From SPCO01 sp964579825 (GTDB lineage: Bacteria > Chloroflexota > Limnocylindria > Limnocylindrales > CSP1-4), in NCBI GenBank assembly GCA_964579825.1, contig CAZOHT010000008.1, forward strand, positions 42,763 to 106,762: a stretch of DNA of 64,000 nt, in the 5' to 3' direction. The number at the start of each line of letters is the position of its first letter. The first letter of the stretch is position 1. The notes below the pieces were generated by a model, which had not been told where the DNA came from, ran no database searches, and saw nothing but the letters and a program-made list of their open reading frames with translations. Shown piece after piece: positions 52,538-60,634 of this stretch. The translations under genes were made by a program, and so were the position numbers.

Positions 52538-52684
52538 CTCCCACCAGCTCGCACCTCGGATGACCGCCGGCGCAGGACCGCCATTCAGGACCACGCCAAC
52601 CTTCAACTGGTTGTTGAGCGGGATCGACGTGGCGTGTGGCGGGCGAAGGGCGCGAAGACAACCACGACTCGCAGGCGGGATCCC

Positions 52685-54133
52685 GTGACAGGATCGGACG
52701 ACTCCGCGGCGCGCTCGATCGCGCCGGTTGAGGCCGCCGCCATCGACGCAACGGTCTCTCACCTGGACGCGGGGCTTGGGCGGTACCTAAGCGAGCTCGG
52801 CCTGCCGACGGAGTCGGTCTTGGTCGCCCCAGTCGAGCGGATGCGGGTCCTGAACAACCTGCCGGACGTGGCTAATGATCTGCCTGCGGACCAGCGCGCC
52901 CGCGCCTACTACATCTCGAAGTTCGTTGCGGCCTGCGGTGCCGGACTCTTCGACGCGGCGCTGAACTTCCTGTGGAATGAGACGGTGAACAATCTGCGCG
53001 AGAAGGTCGCGCGGTTCGATCTGGAGTACTTCCTCGATAGCACGATCACAGATCCGAAGCGGCGTTCGACGTTCCGATCGGCTGACGACCTGGCCAAGCT
53101 TGAAGACTGGGAGCTCATCCGAGGCTGCTTGGAGACCGGAATCATTTCCGAGATCGGGTTCAAGCACCTTGACTACATCCGAGACATTCGGAACTACGCG
53201 AGCGCGGCACACCCGAACCAGAATCAGCTGACGGGCCTCCAGGTGGTGAGCTGGCTCGAGACGTGCATCAAGGAAGTCCTGTCCAAGGAGCCCGCTGGCG
53301 GTGTCATCGAGGTTCGGAAACTTCTCCGAAGTCTCCGTGCCGAGGCCCTTGGACCCGGAGACATCAGCCCGATCGCGGACTCACTTGAGCGGCTGCCGGA
53401 CGATCTGGTCCGATCCCTGGCACGAGCCACGTTTGGGATGTTCACCGATCCAAGCATCGCGGCCGAGGTTCGGAACAACATCGTCCTGATTGCGCCGCCG
53501 CTCTGGGCTGTGTGCCAGGATCCGGTGCGATACGAAATGGGAGTCAAGCACGAGACATTCGCTGTCAACGGTGAGGTAGCTCGACGCAGCCTGGCCAGAC
53601 AGTTCCTCGAAGCGGTTGACGGGTTGAGCTACCTGCCCGCAAGCGCCTTGGGCGGCGAAATCGAGGCCGCCGTCGCCGACCTTCTGCGCGTGCACAATGG
53701 CTTCAACAACTTCCACAACGAGCCCGCGTACGCACACGTTCTAGAGAAGCTCGTGCCCCAGAACGGACGCATCCCACCAAATGTGGAGCGGGACTACGTC
53801 AAGGTCCTTCTGCTGTGTCGGATTGGCAATGGGCACGGCGTTTCGGATGCAGCCCAGCCGGTCTACAACGCCCTCATCAGTCGGTGGTCCGAGCGTCACA
53901 TCATCGCTCTCCTACGCCTGATGGGCGATGACAAGGAGGTCGAATCTCGGCTGCAATTCTCGCTGTGTCGATCGAATCTGAGGATGCTGGTCCAGGACCT
54001 CGCTGGACGTACCTCGAACAGCCTCGTCCGAGCGGCCCTGACCGAGGTCGCCGAGATCCCTGACGATCAGCTTCCTCGACTGCGTTCCCGGACGTCGTTC
54101 CGAGACGCGCTCGCCGCGCTTCCCAATCGGTAG
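52685..54133 (+). CDS. HEPN-motif protein, possible abortive-infection gene
   Basis: 482 residues from a GTG at 52685 (a longer reading to 52634 is basic and unlikely). All-helical. The stretch HLDYIRDIRNYASAAHPNQN contains the R-x4-6-H type HEPN RNase motif (Arg 169 with N-Y-A-S-A-A then His 176), embedded in a helical region (EDWELIRGCLETGIISEIG, SWLETCIKEVL). The C-terminal part (about 230-480) is an unknown helical domain. HEPN motifs of this kind occur in abortive-infection and toxin proteins, but they also occur in domains without RNase activity. Confidence 0.6.
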   Translation: MTGSDDSAARSIAPVEAAAIDATVSHLDAGLGRYLSELGLPTESVLVAPVERMRVLNNLPDVANDLPADQRARAYYISKFVAACGAGLFDAALNFLWNETVNNLREKVARFDLEYFLDSTITDPKRRSTFRSADDLAKLEDWELIRGCLETGIISEIGFKHLDYIRDIRNYASAAHPNQNQLTGLQVVSWLETCIKEVLSKEPAGGVIEVRKLLRSLRAEALGPGDISPIADSLERLPDDLVRSLARATFGMFTDPSIAAEVRNNIVLIAPPLWAVCQDPVRYEMGVKHETFAVNGEVARRSLARQFLEAVDGLSYLPASALGGEIEAAVADLLRVHNGFNNFHNEPAYAHVLEKLVPQNGRIPPNVERDYVKVLLLCRIGNGHGVSDAAQPVYNALISRWSERHIIALLRLMGDDKEVESRLQFSLCRSNLRMLVQDLAGRTSNSLVRAALTEVAEIPDDQLPRLRSRTSFRDALAALPNR

Positions 54134-54243
54134 GCATAACGGCGACCAGGATCCAAATCGCCGTAGGCATGCGACACCCAACCACATGGAACCTCGTCGA
54201 GGGATGACTCACGGTTCAACCGATCCAGTGGACGGAAAGTGCC

Positions 54244-54396
54244 TCACTTGATCCGCAGATCCAGCGGCGACACCTGCGGCACTCGCTCCGTTGTGCCAAG
54301 CATCGATGTGTACTCGTACATTCCTGTGCCGGTACCAACGAACTCGATGATGTCGTCCTCGAGCACGCGCTCGAAGCGCGGTTTATCGATGACACG
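54244..54396 (-). pseudogene. C-terminal gene fragment
   Basis: A minus-strand frame ending TGA at 54244-54246 reads RFERVLEDDIIEFVGTGTGM then YEYTSMLGTTERVPQVSPLD, a protein-like stretch with no proper start after the upstream TAA. It follows the XRE gene on the same strand and is probably the tail of a deleted gene. Confidence 0.35.
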
Positions 54397-54415
54397 TTAG
54401 GCGGTTTCCCCCGCC

Positions 54416-54664
54416 CTACCTCGAGTCGCGCGTCGACTCGACCTCCGCCAACAACGTCGATAGGTCCACTTCCAGCGCGCGGGCGATGCGATCCAGATTA
54501 AGCAACGCCACGTTTCGGTTTCCGCGCTCGATGTCGCCGAGGTAGGTCCGATGGACCCCCACGCGGTCCGCAAGTTCCTCCTGCGAAATGCCGAGGCGAC
54601 TCCGCAGGCGTCGCACGGCGTCGCCAAGCTGTTGCAATAACTCTGGTCGCACGGCCTCCGGCAT
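54416..54664 (-). CDS. small XRE transcriptional regulator
   Basis: 82 residues from the ATG at 54664 (an upstream in-frame start at 54733 gives an atypical N-terminus). HTH: QQLGDAVRRLRSRLGISQEE, LADRVGVHRTYLGDIERGNR, NVALLNLDRIARALEVD. This compact form is common as the controller of restriction-modification or toxin operons, but here only a fragment of a following gene remains. Confidence 0.75.
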   Translation of the reverse strand: MPEAVRPELLQQLGDAVRRLRSRLGISQEELADRVGVHRTYLGDIERGNRNVALLNLDRIARALEVDLSTLLAEVESTRDSR

Positions 54665-54782
54665 AGCCGGACCGTAGGTGGGCCGTAGACGATGGGTCCA
54701 CAGACTAAGAGTCTCCACTCTATAAGTTGCCAATCTCGGCCATTCCGACTACGTTCGCCTCCGCTGGCACAGGAGACGAACG

Positions 54783-55475
54783 ATGGATCGCGAGGCGGAG
54801 CTGGCCCGCAGGATGGGCGGCTGGACAATCAGACGAGAGGCGCAGCAATACTCGGTCGACCGCGAAGGCGAGGCGATGGTCGCTCGTGACGTCGACATCT
54901 TTGCGCGCCATGGCTACCGAGTGGTGGACCGACAGCAGACCGCCGGGGAGCGACACCTCACGCTCACCTTCGAACGTCAGCCTGGTTGGACGCCCGACCC
55001 GCCATCGATGCCGTTGGATCCTGGCGCTGCGTCACAGGATCAGAGGCAGACAGCATCGCCGGACATCGGCCCCGCGGCATCTCAGCTGAGGTACAAGGAC
55101 CCTTGGAGCTACCGGCTCGCCTTCGGCTTGGGTCAGGCCGTCGTGTACGCCATCGCGCTCGGCGCGGTCGCGTTGGTCGTCGCGGGTGGCATCTGGGTTT
55201 TGAGCCTCACACCCGAGCCTCCGAGCCGGTCCGCGACGACCACGGCGTGTGAGCGGGCGTTCATCGACGCCAGCGATGGCTCAGTCGAGGTCGATGTCGA
55301 GTATGACCTTGACCCAGCCATGACCGCCTGCGACTCGCTGGCGGAGTGGACCGCCGCATGGCGGCGCTACTACCTCTCCAATCTTGCCGGCGACGACCCA
55401 CGAATGGTCGCCGAGAACCGTTGCCTGAGTGGGAAGTTTGAAGGGACGCCGATCTGCAGCGAGCTCGATCCGTAG
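54783..55475 (+). CDS. single-span membrane protein
   Basis: 230 residues from the ATG at 54783 with AGGAG 7 nt upstream. The N-terminal 75 residues form a small alpha/beta domain (LARRMGGWTIRREAQQYSVD, VARDVDIFARHGYRVVDRQQ). A Pro/Gln-rich linker, one membrane span (VVYAIALGAVALVVAGGIWV, about 118-140) and an outside domain with four Cys (TACERAF, MTACDSL, ENRCLSG, PICSEL) follow. No family was recognised. Confidence 0.65.
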   Translation: MDREAELARRMGGWTIRREAQQYSVDREGEAMVARDVDIFARHGYRVVDRQQTAGERHLTLTFERQPGWTPDPPSMPLDPGAASQDQRQTASPDIGPAASQLRYKDPWSYRLAFGLGQAVVYAIALGAVALVVAGGIWVLSLTPEPPSRSATTTACERAFIDASDGSVEVDVEYDLDPAMTACDSLAEWTAAWRRYYLSNLAGDDPRMVAENRCLSGKFEGTPICSELDP

Positions 55476-55682
55476 AGATGCATGGCCTACAGGGTGGTCT
55501 GGCTCGTTCCCACCGATGGCCGAGGCCCGCGGCGAACCGACTCTGTGCCGACAAGGCAAACACCCACCTCTTGGAGCAGGCGGCCGCATCGGGCGCTTCT
55601 CAATCGCGCTAGCGCGAGGTCGACAGTAGGTCTGGGTTCGTTCCCATGGCGTGTGACCGACGGAGGAGGTTCGGGTTGCGCT

Positions 55683-55919
55683 TCAGTTGGGCAGCTTGGC
55701 GTCCAGGTCCACGTGGCGCAGGTCTTCGGGAGTGAACTCGATCGCCTTGCCGCAATGCGGGCACTCCGACTGAATTACAGCGGTCCCTTTACCCTCCTTG
55801 GACCGAATGATGGGAGCGTGTCCCGACGGGTGGCCGGGCGCGAACTCAATGGTTTCTGAGCACAGTGGACATGTGACCACGAACCAATAGCGAGATACCT
55901 TGCGAGCCTCCGACGGCAT
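55683..55919 (-). CDS. small zinc-ribbon protein
   Basis: 78 residues from the ATG at 55919 with GGAGG 5 nt upstream. Two CxxC knuckles (VTCPLCSETIEF and SECPHCGKAIEFTPEDL) form a zinc ribbon; the repeat of IEF after each knuckle suggests two-fold symmetry. No other domain. Probable nucleic-acid or protein adaptor. Confidence 0.7.
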   Translation of the reverse strand: MPSEARKVSRYWFVVTCPLCSETIEFAPGHPSGHAPIIRSKEGKGTAVIQSECPHCGKAIEFTPEDLRHVDLDAKLPN

Positions 55920-55985
55920 CGAAACCTCCGCTAGTGGATGAGTGACGAAATCGTAGTCCTCTAGTGTTCGCTTGCATGGGGTACC

Positions 55986-56477
55986 GTGTCGGACGTGGCC
56001 ACACCCAATCCTGAGACAGCAAAGCTGATCGTGACAGAGTTGCGCAGGCAGGTTGATGCCCAGATATCCGCATCCGCATCGATCGACACAAAGGCGGCCG
56101 GACTGATCGCCGCGACATTCGCGCTCGTGGCCCTCGTGATCCCGCGTGTGCAGCTCGACGTTCCTTGTCAGTCGGCCATAGCGTTCGTGGCCGCTATTGC
56201 TGTATTGGCCACGCTCCTCCTGCTGTTTTCTGCGCTCGTGCCTCGGAAGAGGAGGTGGTCCAACGGTCCGACAGCAGCGTCCATGCTGGCATTCCTTCTC
56301 GATGGAGATGAGCCCGGCGAACTGGAGATTGCGATGGCTGTGGCCTACCAGGATGTGCGCGATCGGAACGAGTCCGTACTCGGTGAGAAGGCAACCGCGC
56401 TGAACTTCGGTGTTGGAGCGCTCATCGCGACTGTCGTCGCGTTAATGCTGCTGGTGATCGTTGGAGGGATCGCATGA
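55986..56477 (+). CDS. small membrane protein, SLATT/Pycsar-TM-like
   Basis: 163 residues, GTG start. A helical N-terminus (TAKLIVTELRRQVDAQISAS) with IDTKAAGLIA is followed by two spans close together (LIAATFALVALVIPRV; AIAFVAAIAVLATLLLLFSA) and a third at the C-terminus (FGVGALIATVVALMLLVIVG). The phrase IDTKAAGLIAATFALV recalls membrane effectors of nucleotide-signalling defence (SLATT or Pycsar-TM), in which a sensor cytoplasmic part gates the membrane spans. No cyclase gene is adjacent, so the assignment is weak. It overlaps the next gene by 4 nt. Confidence 0.55.
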   Translation: MSDVATPNPETAKLIVTELRRQVDAQISASASIDTKAAGLIAATFALVALVIPRVQLDVPCQSAIAFVAAIAVLATLLLLFSALVPRKRRWSNGPTAASMLAFLLDGDEPGELEIAMAVAYQDVRDRNESVLGEKATALNFGVGALIATVVALMLLVIVGGIA

Positions 56478-56641
56478 AGGACGACTCGGCGCCCAAGGAC
56501 GAGCCGGACAGGAAGCCCAAGAAGCTCGATACATCCCAAGACACGCGGAACCACGATCGGGCCTCCAAGAGTTGGACAGAACGCGCGGAACGAAGCGATC
56601 GGTTCAGTCGCGACCACAAGGACAAGCCAAAGAAGCCCTAG
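56474..56641 (+). CDS. 55-residue charged peptide
   Basis: ATG at 56474 overlaps the previous stop (ATGA) and has GGAGGG upstream; TAG at 56639-56641. The product is almost entirely charged and polar (MKDDSAPKDEPDRKPKKLD, SWTERAERSDRFSRDHKDK) and probably disordered. The next gene begins at the following base. The coupling supports translation. Confidence 0.55.
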   Translation: MKDDSAPKDEPDRKPKKLDTSQDTRNHDRASKSWTERAERSDRFSRDHKDKPKKP

Positions 56642-57376
56642 ATGACCGGCGAGGCAGAGCCGCAGAGGGCGAATCGGCTGCTGTCCGGGGGCCAGACCCT
56701 GGTTGTGGTCGGGGCTTTACTGCTGCCTGTTGCCGGCGCCGTGATCCGATACGTCCGTTTCCGCAGTCTTGGATTCGCAGACCCCTCCCATCTCGCGATT
56801 TCGGCGCCACTTGGCGCGCTGGCCGCCGAAGGACTTTGGCCCTTCTACAACGTCCTCACCTCGATGGGATTTGGCGTCGTGCTGGTCGTCCTGATCGCAC
56901 GGAGCAGCAGGTCGTTGTTCCTAATCGGCATGTTTGTGACGTACCTAATTGGGACAGCTGTCCTCTTCGGACCGGTGATGCTCCTCCTGGGCGCAGCCGG
57001 GGTGGTCGCCTTCTACTTTGCGTGGCACGTGCGGATAGGACGGTCACCATGGTCGGGCTGGGGCATGGTGGTCTTCCTCACCATCTACGCACTTAGCGCG
57101 CTCTTCTACGGACTCATTCCCTTTGAGGCCCACACGGAGGCTTACACGCTGGACTCGGAGGTCGTCGAGGACGGTGACTACATCGGGCTGGGCCAGACGG
57201 AAACGATGTTCATCCTGGCTCCCTGCGACGGCTCGCGCTCGTACTTCGAAGTTCCCATCGCGGACGTTACGTCGATCGTCGTCCAGCCAATCCCACAATC
57301 GGTCGAGGCGTTCCCGTTCGATCCGGGGGTGCTCAGGAGCCGATGGGCTCTGACCTTCTATGGGGGGTGTCGCTAG
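56642..57376 (+). CDS. polytopic membrane protein
   Basis: 244 residues; the ATG follows the previous stop with no gap. Five or so spans (TLVVVGALLLPVAGAVI, MGFGVVLVVLIARSS, SLFLIGMFVTYLIGTAVLFG, PVMLLLGAAGVVAFYFAW, GMVVFLTIYALSALFYGLIP) followed by an outside C-terminal domain with Cys near each end (ILAPCDGSRSYFEV, TFYGGCR). No family was recognised. Last gene of a three-gene coupled run. Confidence 0.6.
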   Translation: MTGEAEPQRANRLLSGGQTLVVVGALLLPVAGAVIRYVRFRSLGFADPSHLAISAPLGALAAEGLWPFYNVLTSMGFGVVLVVLIARSSRSLFLIGMFVTYLIGTAVLFGPVMLLLGAAGVVAFYFAWHVRIGRSPWSGWGMVVFLTIYALSALFYGLIPFEAHTEAYTLDSEVVEDGDYIGLGQTETMFILAPCDGSRSYFEVPIADVTSIVVQPIPQSVEAFPFDPGVLRSRWALTFYGGCR

Positions 57377-57727
57377 CCACGCTCACGGGGCCCTTGGCTG
57401 ACGGGATGGTCATGGCGGAGCAACCCGACGCGGCGTCGGCGCTGTCATATGGCGTTGGATCCGCCGTGTCCTCCGTAAGCATGTTGATGTCAGCGAATGG
57501 AGCCCGCTCTCTTGTCGCGGGTTGTGGCGATCTCTCGAATCAATGCTTTAGACTCGTCTTCTGGTGCTCGCCATGGATGACGACGGCGCGCTCCTGACGC
57601 GAGCGTCGGCGCTCCGGCGGGCATCGTTTGACGATGCGCCTGGCGTGGCCATTGGTAGCATCTCGCTCGGCTTCCGGGTCTGCTCGCTCGGCTTTCGGGT
57701 CCGTTTGCTACTATCGCCCCTGCCCGA
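57377..57727. other. intergenic region before tRNA-Gly with a tandem repeat
   Basis: About 350 bases without a supported gene. Two tandem copies of a 21-bp unit (TCGCTCGGCTTCCGGGTCTG and one more base, 57663-57683; then 57684-57704 with small changes) lie just before the tRNA. The tRNA promoter must be here. Confidence 0.45.
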
Positions 57728-57803
57728 GCGGGAGTAGCTCAGTCGGCAGAGCGTCTGCTTCCCAAGCAGAAGGTCGAGGGTTCGAGACCCTTCTCCCGCT
57801 CCA
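57728..57803 (+). tRNA. tRNA-Gly (anticodon CCC)
   Basis: Full cloverleaf: acceptor GCGGGAG/CTCCCGC, D arm GCTC-AGTCGGCA-GAGC, anticodon stem TCTGC/GCAGA with loop TTCCCAA (anticodon CCC), T arm GAGGG-TTCGAGA-CCCTT, discriminator T and an encoded CCA (57801-57803). Its last 45 bases recur exactly at 58613-58657. Confidence 0.96.
57759..57803 (+). repeat. 45-bp direct repeat, copy 1 (att-like, tRNA 3' end)
   Basis: From the anticodon loop (TTCCCAAG) to the CCA end of tRNA-Gly, identical over 45 bases to 58613-58657. The sequence before the repeat differs, as expected for an att core. Confidence 0.85.
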
Positions 57804-57850
57804 TCCCTCCGAATCGGACCCAGCCTCAGGGTTGACTGGTCCTCGCACGA

Positions 57851-57867
57851 GTCATACACTGTATGAC
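57851..57867. promoter_or_regulatory. 17-bp palindrome abutting the antitoxin start
   Basis: GTCATACACTGTATGAC, perfect 7-bp arms around ACT, ending one base before the antitoxin ATG at 57868. This is the expected autorepression site of a ribbon-helix-helix antitoxin; the position leaves no ribosome site, so the transcript may be leaderless. Confidence 0.7.
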
Positions 57868-58119
57868 ATGAAGCGATCATCCGCTGTTCTGTCTGTCTCT
57901 GTCCCACCGGAGTCCGCGCGTCAATTCGAGCGCTTGGCCGAACGCGAAGGTCGGAACAAGAGCGAGCTATTCCGAGAGATGCTGGCCGTCTATCTCACCT
58001 ATCAGGAAACCCAGACATTCGAGTCGCTTCAGCGATATGGCGCGTCCACAGCTCGACGTGCCGGCGTCCGAGATGAGAGTGACGTGGAGCGGTTGATCCA
58101 AGAGTCGCGGGGGCAGTGA
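57868..58119 (+). CDS. ribbon-helix-helix antitoxin
   Basis: 83 residues. The N-terminal RHH domain (SAVLSVSVPPESARQFERLA, REGRNKSELFREMLAVYL) binds DNA; the C-terminal tail (TARRAGVRDESDVERLIQES) would block the toxin. It precedes a PIN toxin gene by 49 bases. The pair sits inside the tRNA-Gly direct repeats. Autoregulation is likely through the palindrome at its start. Confidence 0.82.
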   Translation: MKRSSAVLSVSVPPESARQFERLAEREGRNKSELFREMLAVYLTYQETQTFESLQRYGASTARRAGVRDESDVERLIQESRGQ

Positions 58120-58168
58120 GCGGGGCTACAGGCCATTTGGGCCAGGCGCCCTCGGGGCGGCGACGTCG

Positions 58169-58582
58169 ATGAAGGCCATCCTCGACACGAACGTCCTCAT
58201 CTCCGCATACGTCTTTCCCGGCGGCAAGCCTGAGGCGATCTACCGCTTGGCCCTGGAGGGGCCTCTCGAGATCGCCACGTCGCGACCGCTACTCGCCGAA
58301 TTCGGTCGAGTCCTCGAACTCAAGTTCCGTTGGATGCCTGATCGGGTCGAGGCGGCTGTCGCCCAACTGACCCGGATCGCCTTGGTGGTCGAGCCGGTCG
58401 AGACGATCCACATGATCACGGCAGATCCGGCCGATGATCGAGTCCTCGAAGCCGCACAAGCGTTCCACGCGGACGTGATCGTCAGCGGCGACCGGCACCT
58501 GCTTGACGTCGGCATGTGGAGTGAGATCGAGATCCTCTCGCCCACGCGGTTCATCGACCGATGGCAGCCTGGAAGGCGCTGA
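58169..58582 (+). CDS. PIN-family toxin (COG1569-type)
   Basis: 137 residues. Four acidic positions of the PIN RNase site are present: AILDTNVLISAYVFPGGKP (Asp 5), LLAEFGRVLELKF (Glu), ITADPADDRVLEAA (Asp) and VIVSGDRHLLDVG (Asp). Length and LDTNVLIS...FPGG match the chromosomal 'putative toxin, PIN family' group. It cleaves RNA and is held by the upstream RHH antitoxin. The stop lies 30 bases before the second tRNA-end repeat. Confidence 0.85.
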   Translation: MKAILDTNVLISAYVFPGGKPEAIYRLALEGPLEIATSRPLLAEFGRVLELKFRWMPDRVEAAVAQLTRIALVVEPVETIHMITADPADDRVLEAAQAFHADVIVSGDRHLLDVGMWSEIEILSPTRFIDRWQPGRR

Positions 58583-58612
58583 CGACGCGCGGCCCAGACC
58601 GCGACGGTCTCA

Positions 58613-58657
58613 TTCCCAAGCAGAAGGTCGAGGGTTCGAGACCCTTCTCCCGCTCCA
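58613..58657 (+). repeat. 45-bp direct repeat, copy 2 (truncated tRNA-Gly)
   Basis: Exact copy of the tRNA-Gly 3' part including CCA. The 5' half of a tRNA is absent upstream, so it is a non-functional att-type remnant. Copy-to-copy distance is 854 bp. Confidence 0.85.
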
Positions 58658-58669
58658 CTTCCCCCTTGC

Positions 58670-58879
58670 CTGCCTGTCGTGTACGTCCGCGCCTGCGCCC
58701 GGCGCGGTGCGAAGGACGAACGGCNNNNNNNNNNNNNNNNNNNNNNNNNNNNNNNNNNNNNNNNNNNNNNNNNNNNNNNNNNNNNNNNNNNNNNNNNNNN
58801 NNNNNNNNNNNNNNNNNNNNNNNNCTGCCTGTCGTGTACGTCCGCGCCTGCGCCCGGCGCGGTGCGAAGGACGAACGGC
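58670..58879. other. assembly gap (100 N) with identical 55-bp flanks
   Basis: 58725-58824 are N. The 55 bases before the gap (58670-58724) are identical to the 55 bases after it (58825-58879). This is the pattern of two contigs overlapping by one assembly k-mer, joined by a placeholder; the true sequence probably has one copy and no gap. Long frames reading through it are artefacts. Confidence 0.85.
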
Positions 58880-58890
58880 ACCCCGCTAGC

Positions 58891-60117
58891 ATGGCGGGCG
58901 TGGAGACCTATCCGCTCGATGAGGCGGCCCGGCGCGTCGGCGTCAGCGCGGACGAGCTTCGCCACCTGTGCGACCTCGGGATCCTGACGCCGGAGGAGGA
59001 TGGCCGGTTCACCCCGGCGCACCTTCGCCGGGCCTCCCTCGTGAAGAGCCTGGCCGACGCCGGGATCCAGATGGACGGCCTCGCCACCGCGATCGCCCGT
59101 GGCCAGGTCTCCCTCGACTTCATCGATGCGCAGGCGTTCGACCGCTTCTCCGCGCTGAGCGGCGACACCTTCGCCGAGGTGGCCGAGCGAACCGGTGTCC
59201 CGGTCGAGCACCTGCTGTTCATCCGCGAGGCGAACGGGTCGGTCGCGGCGGCACCGGACGACCGGATCCGCGACGAGGAGCTCGTGGTCGCGGACCTCGT
59301 CGCCACGGCCATCACGGGCGGGATCCGCTCGAGCGCCGTCGAGCAGGTGATCCGCGTGCACGGCGATGCCATGCGCCGCCTTGCCGAGACGGAGGCCGCG
59401 TTCTGGAACGCGGAGGTGGTCCAGCCGGCGATGGAGGCCGGGAAGCGGGCGGACGAGGTCTTCGGCGCCGACTTCGGGGACCGGATGAGTCTCGCGAGCG
59501 AGCGGGCCCTCGTCGCGACCTACCACCTCCAGCAGCTGAAGGCGTGGACCGCCAACCTCATCGAGGGGCTCGAGCTGGACCTGGACGCGGCCGGCCTCCA
59601 CACCCGGGCGGACCATCCGCCCGCGATGTGCTTCCTCGACATCACGGGGTATACGCGCCTGACCCAGCAGTTCGGCGACGAGGCGGCCGCACGGCTCGCC
59701 GAGCGACTCGGTCGCATCGTCGGGCGGACGGCGGCGCGCCATGGCGGTCGGGCGGTCAAGTGGCTCGGCGACGGCGTGATGCTCCACTTCCCGGATCCGG
59801 CGCGTGGCGTGGTGGCGGCCCTCGACATGGCGGAGGTCGTCGTCGATTCGGGCTTGCCGCCGGCCCATGTCGGCCTGCACAGCGGGCCGGTCATCTTCCA
59901 GGAGGCGGACTACTACGGCTCCACGGTCAACATCGCGGCCCGGATCGCCGCCCACGCCAGTCCCGGCCAGGTCGTCGTCAGCCAGGACGTCGTCGAGGCA
60001 TCCGCCGATGCCGCGGGCGTGTCTTTCGAGGACATCGGCCCGGTCGAACTCAAGGGCGTCGTCGGCGCGGTGCGACTGTTCGAAGCGACGCGGGACCCAC
60101 GGCCGCCGCTCCGCTGA
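58891..60117 (+). CDS. class III adenylate/guanylate cyclase with MerR-like HTH
   Basis: 408 residues from the ATG at 58891. The N-terminal MerR-like HTH (YPLDEAARRVGVSADELRHL, GILTPEEDGRFTPAHLRRAS) leads a regulatory helical region (about 70-235). The cyclase domain (about 240-400) has the metal Asp residues in MCFLDITGYTRLTQQFGDE and KWLGDGVMLHFPD, and the transition-state pair in STVNIAARIAAHASPGQVV. It makes a cyclic nucleotide. A cyclic-nucleotide-binding protein gene lies about 1 kb downstream at 61133, so a local signalling pair is likely. Confidence 0.85.
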   Translation: MAGVETYPLDEAARRVGVSADELRHLCDLGILTPEEDGRFTPAHLRRASLVKSLADAGIQMDGLATAIARGQVSLDFIDAQAFDRFSALSGDTFAEVAERTGVPVEHLLFIREANGSVAAAPDDRIRDEELVVADLVATAITGGIRSSAVEQVIRVHGDAMRRLAETEAAFWNAEVVQPAMEAGKRADEVFGADFGDRMSLASERALVATYHLQQLKAWTANLIEGLELDLDAAGLHTRADHPPAMCFLDITGYTRLTQQFGDEAAARLAERLGRIVGRTAARHGGRAVKWLGDGVMLHFPDPARGVVAALDMAEVVVDSGLPPAHVGLHSGPVIFQEADYYGSTVNIAARIAAHASPGQVVVSQDVVEASADAAGVSFEDIGPVELKGVVGAVRLFEATRDPRPPLR

Positions 60118-60169
60118 GCGCTCGCACGGCAAGGTCGACCGCCGCGGTCATGACATAAGGAGGCCGGCG

Positions 60170-60268
60170 ATGGATGACGGCGGAAATCAGGCGTCCGGGG
60201 CCCGGTGGATAAGGCGGTGGCCCGATGGCTGCGGCCACGCCCGACCCCAATGTGAGGGTCGACGGTGA
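60170..60268 (+). CDS. possible 32-residue leader peptide
   Basis: ATG 60170 has a strong AAGGAGG 7 nt upstream and its TGA (60266-60268) overlaps an in-frame GTG of the next gene (GTGA). The product is basic and Trp/Gly-rich (MDDGGNQASGARWIRRWPDG). No family. It may be a translated leader or spurious. Confidence 0.3.
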   Translation: MDDGGNQASGARWIRRWPDGCGHARPQCEGRR

Positions 60269-60300
60269 CACCTGACGTCGCCGACGGAAGGGAGATCGAG

Positions 60301-60489
60301 ATGGACCGCTACGCCCGACGCCAGTACTTCGAGAGCCTGTGCCGGCTGCGCGACGCCTATGGCGGACTCGGGACCGACGACACGACGAGCTGCATCTCCA
60401 TCGAGGAAGTCATCGCCTACGCGATCGACCTCCTGGAGCGACCGACGGCGACCGCCGATGCCGACGGCACGCGCACCGAGGCCATCTGA
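60301..60489 (+). CDS. small hypothetical protein
   Basis: 62 residues from the ATG at 60301 with GGGAG 6 nt upstream; a GTG at 60265 coupled to the leader frame is the alternative start. Helical: DRYARRQYFESLCRLRDAYG, then SIEEVIAYAIDLLERPTA. No family was recognised. Confidence 0.55.
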   Translation: MDRYARRQYFESLCRLRDAYGGLGTDDTTSCISIEEVIAYAIDLLERPTATADADGTRTEAI

Positions 60490-60634
60490 TCGGGCCGGTA
60501 CCAGGCGCCGGCTTGCCTCGATCGGCCCTCCTGTCGCCGACCCCGAACGCGACCGCGGGAGCGCATCACCAGGACGTCCCGCGACAGCGGCGGCAGCTGT
60601 CATGCTGGCCTGACGCGATCGCGGAGCCGGTCAG

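Noticed and set aside
55482..55859. 125-codon plus-strand frame
   Set aside because: No motif, poor ribosome site and overlaps the convincing minus-strand zinc-ribbon gene.
58561..58890. N-terminal extension of the cyclase through the gap
   Set aside because: Depends on Ns and on the duplicated contig end; the ATG at 58891 already starts the MerR-like domain.
58240..60132. 630-codon minus-strand frame through the N gap
   Set aside because: Runs across placeholder Ns and is antisense to the PIN toxin and cyclase genes.
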